Part shown: positions 18,131 to 25,363 of the stretch, one piece after another
Position numbering within the stretch: the stretch's first letter is position 1
How the letters are laid out: each line of letters begins with the position of its first letter
Assembly (NCBI RefSeq): GCF_000013085.1
Contig: NC_007643.1
Span: forward strand, 1,597,001-1,661,000
Source of the DNA: Rhodospirillum rubrum ATCC 11170
GTDB taxonomy: Bacteria; Pseudomonadota; Alphaproteobacteria; Rhodospirillales; Rhodospirillaceae
Length of the DNA: 64,000 nt
Direction of reading: 5' to 3'
Made by a program: the position numbers and the translations under genes
The notes under the pieces: generated by a model
The model's database searches: none
What the model was told of the DNA's origin: nothing
The model's input: only the letters and a program-made list of their open reading frames with translations

Positions 18131-18981
18131 CCCAATCCCTCCCACAGGGCGGCGGGAACCAGGGCGCGCAAGGGGGCGATGACGGTCAGATGGCAGGGGA
18201 TGATCGCGCCTGGGTCCACGCGCAGGCTGCGCGTTCCCGGCGGTCTGCGCCGCCACAGCTCGGCCGCGACATCAAGAACGGCGGCGGTGGTGACCAGCGC
18301 CGGCCGCTCGCCCTCGGCATCGAAGGCGGTCACCTCCAGGGCGCCGCGCAGCACGGCGGCCTCAACGGTTTCGCCCTCCTGCGGGCCTTCGCCATGGGCC
18401 TTCACGGCAAGCGTCAGGGCGGGAACGCGGGCCGGAAAGCTGATGTCATAGCGTATGGTGCCGATCGGCCCGTCGCCCTCGACAAGATCGGCCAGCTGCG
18501 CCGTGCCCTTTTCCAAAATCAGCGAGAAACTCGCGGTATTGGCGCCAAACAACGACGGTGCCTGGACGATATCGGCCAAAAGCTCCGCCCCGTCGCCCAG
18601 CACCAGCCGCGCCTCGCCGGCCGAGAACAGCGGAGGGACCAGCACGGCGTCGCTCACCGGCTGGGCCGGCACGGCGATTTCCGACCATGACCCCGTCGGG
18701 TCGGTCGGCCGCAGACGAAGGGCGGCGACTTCGCCATCGGCCAAAAGGGCGCGCACTGCAGCCTCTTGCGCCGGGGTGGCGCCCAGTTCGGCGGTCAGGC
18801 TGATAAAGGCCGGGCCGTTCCTGCTGGCCGAGACCACCGAAAAGGCCGGACCGCCATCGGCGCGCTTGGCCAGCCCGATCGTGGTGGCCAGCACATGGAA
18901 GCGCTTGGGGTCTTCGTCGTCCTGATAAACGACAAGCCCGGGCAGGGTGGGGAAGCGCAGGGGGCAGCCAAGGGTCAACAT
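18127..18981 (-). CDS. Stand-alone N-terminal-module protein of the caspase-associated operon (284 aa)
   Basis: Unknown function, but clearly related to the first third of the large proteins in this operon. It opens with LPGLVVYQDDEDPKRFHVLA, matching the D-x-x-D-x-x-x-F-Y/H motif of its sisters. It has APSLFGANTASFSLILEKG where they have PSLFGDN, then IRYDISFPARVPALTLAVKA. It ends where their C-terminal repeats would begin, so it is a natural single-module version. It starts 6 bases after the second caspase-like gene and its stop overlaps the next start (ATGA). No signal peptide or membrane segment is visible. Confidence 0.75.
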   Translation of the reverse strand: MLTLGCPLRFPTLPGLVVYQDDEDPKRFHVLATTIGLAKRADGGPAFSVVSASRNGPAFISLTAELGATPAQEAAVRALLADGEVAALRLRPTDPTGSWSEIAVPAQPVSDAVLVPPLFSAGEARLVLGDGAELLADIVQAPSLFGANTASFSLILEKGTAQLADLVEGDGPIGTIRYDISFPARVPALTLAVKAHGEGPQEGETVEAAVLRGALEVTAFDAEGERPALVTTAAVLDVAAELWRRRPPGTRSLRVDPGAIIPCHLTVIAPLRALVPAALWEGLG

Positions 18982-18987
18982 CGGTCC

Positions 18988-19905
18988 TCACCGGCTGTCG
19001 GTGAAGCCGGCCAGCACCGTTTCGGCCATGCGATTGCGCTGGCCGTAAAGCTGCGGCTCGGACTTCTCGGTGGCGTAACGCGGAATGGCATTGATGGCGC
19101 TGGCCATCAGCGTTTGGGCGCGGGCGGCGAGCTCGGCGACAAAGGCGGTGTTCGAGATCGCTAGCCCGCTTTGGCGGACGATATCGACCATCGCCGTCAT
19201 GAAGACCGAGCCGTTCAAGCTTGGCGCGTCCCAGCTTGATTGGTCGGTGCGACAGGCCGAAATCAAGGTGGCGCGGGCCTGTTCGACGAACTGGTCGGCC
19301 GGGGCGATGGTCAGCTTGGCCAGATCGCCGGGCACGCAGGCCATGGCGTCGCGCCCGGCCACGCAGAGCCCGGCCCGCTTGAGGGCGCGGCAAAAGGAAA
19401 AGCCGGCGGGGGCGGCGCCAAGAAATCCGCGCGGGCGCGGGGCGCCTTCGATGGCGCTCATCCCCGCCGAGTGGCAGCTATCAAGGACGATCGTCAGATT
19501 GACCTGACTGGGCGACAGGCGGTTCGACAGGGCGTTGAATTCGTAATCGGTGATCATCGCCCCGGAGTGGGGAACGATGGTTTCATAGAAAAGATCGGGT
19601 TCGGGCTGGCCGCCGGCCGCCACCCCGGGGATCAGCCCGCCGTGGCCGGAAAAGAAGATGCACACGACATCGCCGGGCTGAGCGGCATCGACCAGTTCCT
19701 TGAAGCCCTGCAAGATGTTGCCCTTGGACGCCCAACCATTGCGCATCATGCGGATATTGGCCTCCGGGAAGGCGAAGGCATGGATCAGCAGGTCGCGGAA
19801 CTGCTCGGCGCTGGTTACGCCGAAGGCCAGATCGCTGGGGCCATCGGCGCCATGGCGCCAATTGGAATAGTCGCTGACGCCAACGCAAAGAGCGTATTTC
19901 GCCAT
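18988..19905 (-). CDS. Caspase-like cysteine protease (peptidase C14 family), copy 2
   Basis: This is a 305-residue caspase-fold protease. The catalytic dyad is intact: His88 in CIFFSGHGGLIPG and Cys144 in IVLDSCHSAGM. The N-terminus ALCVGVSDYSNW is the first strand of the fold, and TLISACRTDQSSWDAPSLNG with SVFMTAMVDIV near the C-terminus match the small-subunit region of bacterial caspase homologues. There is no extra domain, signal peptide or membrane segment, so it should be cytoplasmic. A long insert after the active cysteine (about residues 150-205, including GFLGAAPAGFSFCRALKRAG) distinguishes it from copy 1. Bacterial members usually cut after basic residues, but the substrate here is unknown. 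It lies 29 bases after copy 1. Confidence 0.9.
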   Translation of the reverse strand: MAKYALCVGVSDYSNWRHGADGPSDLAFGVTSAEQFRDLLIHAFAFPEANIRMMRNGWASKGNILQGFKELVDAAQPGDVVCIFFSGHGGLIPGVAAGGQPEPDLFYETIVPHSGAMITDYEFNALSNRLSPSQVNLTIVLDSCHSAGMSAIEGAPRPRGFLGAAPAGFSFCRALKRAGLCVAGRDAMACVPGDLAKLTIAPADQFVEQARATLISACRTDQSSWDAPSLNGSVFMTAMVDIVRQSGLAISNTAFVAELAARAQTLMASAINAIPRYATEKSEPQLYGQRNRMAETVLAGFTDSR

Positions 19906-19934
19906 GGCCTGTTTCCCCTAAGAGCGCGTGCTTG

Positions 19935-20840
19935 TTAGATGCTGAAGGTCCATTCGGTCAAAAAGTCCTCGTCCTGGCGCACCGGACGGCCGCGCAGGCA
20001 GGGCGTTTGTTGCGAGGTGCCGAACTGGCTGACGAAGGCCGCGACCTTGCCGCGCAGGTCGCTGGCCAGCAGCCGGTTGGGCATTTTGAAGGCGCTTTGA
20101 GTGACCGTATCGAGCAGGGCCTTGGTCATGAAGCCATGGCGCAGGGTTGGATTCTCCTTGGCCGTCTCATCGAAATCGCACGCCGAGAACAGCGTCGCCT
20201 TGGCGGTTTCGGCGGTGTCCTTGGCGCCGTCCACCGTCATGGTGGCGCTGTCGACGGCGCGCAGGATGGCCTGGATATTGTTGACGAAGGGATCGACCGT
20301 CTGAGCGCAGATGGTGGGAAGGATGGTTTTGCAGGTCGAGACCAGGGCGCCCAGCTTGTCTTCGCCCCATTGGGCCACCTTGCTGCCCTGGGGGGGCGCC
20401 GGATCGTAAACCCCGCCGGAATGGCAGCTATCAAGCACCAGGGTCAGATTGAGACGGTTGAACTCCAGCCCGGCGATCAGGGCGTTGATCTCGTGATCTG
20501 AAATCATCGCCGCGCCGTCATAGGGCACAATGGTCTCGTGCCATTCCGACGGAGTGCCCGGCACCTGGGCGCGGTCGCCATGGCCGGAGAAGTAAAGGCA
20601 GATGACATCGCCAAGATCGGCGCGCGCCAGCAGGCGGCGCAGGTGTTCGAGGATATTGGTGCGCGTCGCGTCGCGATCGAGCAGCACGGTGATATCGTCG
20701 GGGCGGAAGCCGCGCCCGTGAACCAGGACATCCTCGGCGAAGGATTGGGCGTCGGTCAGGCACCACGACAGATTGCCAAAACCAACGGAGTTCCAATTGC
20801 GGTAATCATTGATGCCGGCCACAACCGCGCGCTTGGTCAT
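19935..20840 (-). CDS. Caspase-like cysteine protease (peptidase C14 family), copy 1
   Basis: This is a 301-residue caspase-fold protease. His87 lies in ICLYFSGHGDRAQ and Cys139 in LVLDSCHSGGVYD, so the dyad is intact. The N-terminal strand is AVVAGINDYRNW, followed by a helix with CLTDAQSFAEDV and the VLLDRDATRTNILEHL segment typical of C14 proteins. The C-terminal part has LFSACDFDETAKENPTLRHG. No other domain or export signal is visible. It resembles copy 2 in length and order of motifs but differs in the loop after the active cysteine (PAPPQGSKVAQWGEDKL). It sits 11 bases after a large repeat protein and is almost certainly co-transcribed with it. Confidence 0.92.
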   Translation of the reverse strand: MTKRAVVAGINDYRNWNSVGFGNLSWCLTDAQSFAEDVLVHGRGFRPDDITVLLDRDATRTNILEHLRRLLARADLGDVICLYFSGHGDRAQVPGTPSEWHETIVPYDGAAMISDHEINALIAGLEFNRLNLTLVLDSCHSGGVYDPAPPQGSKVAQWGEDKLGALVSTCKTILPTICAQTVDPFVNNIQAILRAVDSATMTVDGAKDTAETAKATLFSACDFDETAKENPTLRHGFMTKALLDTVTQSAFKMPNRLLASDLRGKVAAFVSQFGTSQQTPCLRGRPVRQDEDFLTEWTFSI

Positions 20841-20851
20841 CGGAGGCTCCT

Positions 20852-23059
20852 TCAGGCCGGTTTCTGGATGAAGCTGAAGCCGGGCTCGGCATCGACCCAG
20901 GGGCCGCGCAGCGGCTGGTTGGTCGCCTGCACGGCGTTGACCCGGTAGCGGTAGGTCTGGCGTTTCTCATCAAGGATCGGCACCTTGAGGTCGATGTAAG
21001 CCGCCGGATCATCGACGCGGATGGTCTTCTTGAACTGATGGTTATGGTCCTGATCGATATAGTCGATTTCGAGGGCGATGCGCTTGAGGCCGCTGAGGTC
21101 GAAGGGATCGAGGGTGACGTCGAGCAACTGGCGCCAAGGCATCTCGATGGTCACCGTCGGATCGGTGGTGGTGATCCGTGGTCCGCTCAACGAGCGCCCG
21201 CCGGGCAGCACATAGGTCGGTTCATACCACCAGGCGAGCTTGAGCGGATCGATGGTGCGGATCTTGAGCCGGGCGGTGGGGGAGCCCTCGCTCAGCGTGA
21301 AGCTTTCCTCGAAGGTGAAGCCGTTGGCCGGATCGGAATAGCCCAGCTTGAGCAGAACCTGGGCGACGCCCCAGTCCTTGAAATCAAGGCCGAGACCGGC
21401 TTCAAGGGCGATAAAGCCGAACTGGGCCTTGGGCTGAACCTCGATGGTGCCGCCCGGTCCGGTCAGGGTCATCACCGGGCTTTGGTGGAAGGCCGCCTTG
21501 GCGCGGATCGCCGGGGTGTCATCGAAAAAGAAGTCGAGCCGGTATTTCACATCAAGCGAGCGCTGTTGGTCGAGCGAGCAGGTGAAGACCTGGGGAGCGA
21601 TGACTCCCTGGGCATTGGGCCGCAGTTCCAGATCATCGACATGGCGGGGGCGACCCTGGCCGTCATCGCCGTATTCCAGGTGAACCTTGCACAGCGTCAA
21701 CGCCGCCTCGGCCCAATTGCCACCGCCCGACACATCGACCAGGATGCGCTTGAAGAAGGGATCATCAAGATCGACGCTGCGCATATGGGCGGCGCGGTCC
21801 TTGCCCGAGAGCAGAACGCCGAAGGTGCCATTGGGGGTATGCTGGCGTTCGACCGGCCCGGATTCCTTCCACACCAGATCGAGATTCTTGATTTCCTCCT
21901 GGCGGACATAGCGCAGGCGCAGGCCGACCATGGCGCCGGCCGCCATGCCGCCGCCACCCGCCGCCGCTCCGCCCGCCGCGCCGGCGGCGGGGGCCGCCAT
22001 CGGTGCGCCGGGCGCACTGGCCGGATTGGCCGCGCCGCCGGTGGCCAGGGCGGCGGGGGTGGTACCCGCCGTCGCCGGGCCGGGGGGATTGGCCGGCGGC
22101 GTGTTGGCCGCTTGCGCCGGCTGGCTGACCGAGGCCGCCGGGGCGGCGGGAGCCGCTGGGGTCGCGGCGGCCCCCTGGCCCAGGGTTCGCCCGCCCAGGC
22201 CAAGGGCGCTGGCCAGCCCGGCCAAGGGATCGGTGCTTCGTCCGCCCGAGGTCGGCAGCGGCAGCGCGGGCGTGAAGAACTGGTTGATCACCTGTTCCTT
22301 GAGGAAGGCCATCGCCGCGTCCTTGGCCGCGCGGGTATTGTCGTCCTCGGCGAAGGTCAGAACCTCGATCTTCAGGATCTGGTCTTGTTCGAGCTTGGCG
22401 AGCTGGGCTTCGATATCGACGCGGAAGACCATGTATTGGGCCGATAAGCCGGCTTCGAAGCTTTCATAGACGCGCTTCATATTGGCCTTGACCCGCACCT
22501 CGAAGGCCGGGCGCAGAGCCATGAATTTCATGTCGTAGAACACGCAGATCGGCCCGCCGCCGCCGTCGAAGGCCTTTTCCATCAAGGTCGCGCCTTCCTG
22601 CGACAGCATCAGCGAAAAGGTCGCCGTCAGATCGCCAAACAGCGAGGGCACCGTCGAGCCCTCGGCGCGTTCGACGAAGCGGGCCTTCGCCGGATCGGCC
22701 TCGGCGGCGGAATCAAGCGATACGATGCGTACCGTGCCCTCGTGGAAGGGGGCGGTGACCAGTTGGGGATTGAGACTGCCCGTGCGCCTTGCCCGCGAGA
22801 TAATGTCGCGGCGCGTCTGGTCATCAAGGGCGCAATCGACGGTTACGGTGACGAAGCCGCCGCCCAATTGCTGATCGGATTTGAACGCCACGTTGTCGGT
22901 CAGATCGCGCATGTATTTCAAGAACAGGAACCGCGGCTTGCCCGCCCCGTCCTTGGCGATGGCGACGTTTTCGGGCAGATAATAGAACGTGTCCTTATCG
23001 GCATGGTCGGGGAAGACCGTGACCTTGTTGACCGTGAAAAGCGGCTTCAACAGCAGCAT
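20852..23059 (-). CDS. Large beta-repeat protein with Ala/Pro/Gly linker, caspase-associated operon (735 aa)
   Basis: Unknown family, a sister of the other large proteins in this operon. The N-terminal module has VTVFPDHADKDTFYYLPENV, then KPRFLFLKYMRD, VPSLFGDLTATFSLMLSQEG and VFYDMKFMALRPAFEVRVKA. A low-complexity Ala/Pro/Gly linker of roughly 100 residues (about 21930-22200) separates it from the C-terminal half. That half holds at least two sandwich-like repeats (LLKLGYSDPANGF, ALEIDYIDQDHN; partner motif TYRYRVNAVQA). I start it at MLLLKPLFTVNKVTVF (23059); a longer frame overlaps the preceding gene and lacks support. No signal peptide. The linker is the longest flexible stretch in the operon and lies next to the protease genes. 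Confidence 0.82.
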   Translation of the reverse strand: MLLLKPLFTVNKVTVFPDHADKDTFYYLPENVAIAKDGAGKPRFLFLKYMRDLTDNVAFKSDQQLGGGFVTVTVDCALDDQTRRDIISRARRTGSLNPQLVTAPFHEGTVRIVSLDSAAEADPAKARFVERAEGSTVPSLFGDLTATFSLMLSQEGATLMEKAFDGGGGPICVFYDMKFMALRPAFEVRVKANMKRVYESFEAGLSAQYMVFRVDIEAQLAKLEQDQILKIEVLTFAEDDNTRAAKDAAMAFLKEQVINQFFTPALPLPTSGGRSTDPLAGLASALGLGGRTLGQGAAATPAAPAAPAASVSQPAQAANTPPANPPGPATAGTTPAALATGGAANPASAPGAPMAAPAAGAAGGAAAGGGGMAAGAMVGLRLRYVRQEEIKNLDLVWKESGPVERQHTPNGTFGVLLSGKDRAAHMRSVDLDDPFFKRILVDVSGGGNWAEAALTLCKVHLEYGDDGQGRPRHVDDLELRPNAQGVIAPQVFTCSLDQQRSLDVKYRLDFFFDDTPAIRAKAAFHQSPVMTLTGPGGTIEVQPKAQFGFIALEAGLGLDFKDWGVAQVLLKLGYSDPANGFTFEESFTLSEGSPTARLKIRTIDPLKLAWWYEPTYVLPGGRSLSGPRITTTDPTVTIEMPWRQLLDVTLDPFDLSGLKRIALEIDYIDQDHNHQFKKTIRVDDPAAYIDLKVPILDEKRQTYRYRVNAVQATNQPLRGPWVDAEPGFSFIQKPA

Positions 23060-23087
23060 GGCGTGTCTCCCACGGCGAACAGGGGGA

Positions 23088-25358
23088 TCAAACGATCGAA
23101 AAAACCAGTTTGGTGCTATCGGACTCGCGGTCTGGCTCGAAGCGGCGCGAGCCATCGGTGCCGACGAAGGTCACGCCATAGCGATAGCGCGGGCGGGCGG
23201 GATCGGTCTGGGTGAAGCGGAATTCGCCGGTGGCGTCGCGGCTTGACAGGGTGTTGTCCTGGGTGACGACGGGTTGGCCGGCGCCGGGATCGTATTGGAA
23301 CTGAACCTCGATGCGGGCGATCCCGGCCTCGTCAAAGGATTTGCCACGCGAGGAGACGGCAACGATGGTCTCGCGCAGGAAATCCTCGGTGACGAAGACG
23401 CGTTCATCGTCGGTCGAGACGAAGGGCCATTGGCGGACGGCGCCGGTCTTGGCCAGGAAGGTGACGCGGTAGGAGTAATGGCGCTTGTCGGCATCGGCGA
23501 TCGGGATGACCCAGGCGCTGCTGACGTCGGTTTTCTCGGTGAAGGTCGCCTTGCCCGCATGGCGCAGGCCGTTCTCGGCGTCCTCATAGCGCAAATCGAC
23601 GATGATCTGACGCAAGCTTGTCCAATCGACCGAGGGGATGATTTCGACTTCCAGACGCAGCGGTTGGGGATCGGCGATCAGCACGGTATCGGAGCGGCTG
23701 ACCAGCGGGCCGATCTCCAGGCCGGTGCCGTTGGCGCGCAGGAAACGCAGCCGCGTGGTGACCTCGGCCTCCCCCGGGGTGAAGGGCAGGAAGCGCCAGG
23801 AGGGGGTCTTTTGATCGGGGCGCAGCATCAGGGTTTTGCGCCGCGCCGGGCCGCCGGCCGGGTTTTCGTGACTGGCCTCGATCTCGATGGTGGGAAAGCG
23901 CGTAAGCACCTCGTCATCGAGCAGGCGGAAGCCGACGGTGGCGGGCTGGAAGAAGCGGATGGGGTCAAGGGTGATGCGGGTTTCGTTGCTGACCAACCAG
24001 TCGCTTGTGAAGCCGCTCTCCAGGCCGTCGGGCATATCGGGGCCGGGGAAGAACTCAACGCGGTAGCGATAGCTGCGCCCCGAGGGCGGATCGAAGAACC
24101 ATTTGACGCTTTGCGGTGCGTTGGGCTTGTCGAAGGTCAGGGCCTTGGCATCGCCCGCATAGTCAAAGGCGATGGTGGCGCCGGTGAACCCCAGCGCCTC
24201 GAAACTGCCGCCGACCGTCACCTCGACCGCCACGGTCTTGAAGAAATCGTCATCCAGGCGGACGCTGCGGATGAACAGATCCCTCGGATGACCGGCCAGA
24301 ACCCCGGCCAACCCCTGCAGATGGCCCTGGGGCAGGATGCGGCGCTCGACGGCGGTAATTTCGCGGAACGACACATCCAGGGATTTGGTGTCGATGCGCG
24401 TCATGTCGCGTTTGGTATAGCCGGCGAAGGTCGGCCTCATCGATTTGGCGAAGCTGCCGACCTGTTCCCACCAGCGGTCCGAGATCGCCCCGCTTGGGTT
24501 GAGCGAGGGCTCGAAGAAGGTGTCGGTGATCATCTCCTTGACGAATTGCGCCGCCTCGTCGGTGCGATCGTTCAGCGCCGCGTCATCCGATCCGGCGGCG
24601 AAGCGCACGACTTCGAATTCGATCACCCGGTTGTCGATCAATTCGCTGACGAAGCTTTCGATATCGACCGAGGCGAACAGGAAGCTGGCCTGGAAACGTT
24701 CGTCGATATCGTGCTGAACCCGTTTCCAATCGACCTTCAGCGTCACGTTGAAGCCGGGCTTCAGGCCGACGAAGGTCAGGTCATAGACGATGCCGACCAG
24801 CGAGGAGGCCATGTCGAGGGTTTCCTCGACCAGGGTGGCGCCGCGCTTGGACAGTTCGACATTGAAGGTGGCGCGGTTGTCGCCAAACAGCGAGGGCGTC
24901 GCCGAGAAGCTGGCGCGTTCGACGAAGCGCTGGCCGGGCGGGGCGACGATCGAGGATTTCACCGGCAGGCTGCCATCGGCGGGGGCTGGCGGCGGCGGCG
25001 GGCTGGTATCGAGGTCAAGGATCATCAGCCGCACGCCGCCGCGGCGGTAATCGATGGGCACCAAGCGCGGCGTCTGATCAAGATCGCGCTTTTTCTTCAC
25101 CGCTTTGGCGGCGTCGCTCAAACGATCGGCATCGACCCGCAGATCGCAATCAAAGGCCAGGAAGCCGCCGCCGCCTTCGACGCCGGGCGGCAGGGACTGG
25201 GGATCATCGGCGTATTTCAGGAACAGGAAGGCCGGCAGGCCATCGGGATGCAGGGCGAGACGGGGCGCCACCGGAAAGAAATAGAACAGGGTTTTATCCT
25301 GGTGATCGCCGACGATCATCAGCCCTTCTTCGAAAAGATAGTTCTCGAAATAGATCAT
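23088..25358 (-). CDS. Large beta-repeat protein of the caspase-associated operon (756 aa)
   Basis: Unknown family. The N-terminal module begins FEEGLMIVGDHQDKTLFYFF and continues with LPAFLFLKYADD, TPSLFGDNRATFNVELSKRG and GIVYDLTFVGLKPGFNVTLK. A short proline run (PPPPPAP) interrupts it near residue 120. The C-terminal third holds three sandwich-like units, including IIVDLRYEDAENG with partner HYSYRVTFLAKTG, and IEVQFQYDPGAGQ with partner RYRYGVTFVGTDG. It starts 5 bases after the stop of the first gene and is separated from the third by 28 bases. No catalytic motif, signal peptide or membrane helix can be seen. The repeats look suited to binding or assembly rather than catalysis, which is inference. 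Confidence 0.82.
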   Translation of the reverse strand: MIYFENYLFEEGLMIVGDHQDKTLFYFFPVAPRLALHPDGLPAFLFLKYADDPQSLPPGVEGGGGFLAFDCDLRVDADRLSDAAKAVKKKRDLDQTPRLVPIDYRRGGVRLMILDLDTSPPPPPAPADGSLPVKSSIVAPPGQRFVERASFSATPSLFGDNRATFNVELSKRGATLVEETLDMASSLVGIVYDLTFVGLKPGFNVTLKVDWKRVQHDIDERFQASFLFASVDIESFVSELIDNRVIEFEVVRFAAGSDDAALNDRTDEAAQFVKEMITDTFFEPSLNPSGAISDRWWEQVGSFAKSMRPTFAGYTKRDMTRIDTKSLDVSFREITAVERRILPQGHLQGLAGVLAGHPRDLFIRSVRLDDDFFKTVAVEVTVGGSFEALGFTGATIAFDYAGDAKALTFDKPNAPQSVKWFFDPPSGRSYRYRVEFFPGPDMPDGLESGFTSDWLVSNETRITLDPIRFFQPATVGFRLLDDEVLTRFPTIEIEASHENPAGGPARRKTLMLRPDQKTPSWRFLPFTPGEAEVTTRLRFLRANGTGLEIGPLVSRSDTVLIADPQPLRLEVEIIPSVDWTSLRQIIVDLRYEDAENGLRHAGKATFTEKTDVSSAWVIPIADADKRHYSYRVTFLAKTGAVRQWPFVSTDDERVFVTEDFLRETIVAVSSRGKSFDEAGIARIEVQFQYDPGAGQPVVTQDNTLSSRDATGEFRFTQTDPARPRYRYGVTFVGTDGSRRFEPDRESDSTKLVFSIV

Positions 25359-25363
25359 GGCGC

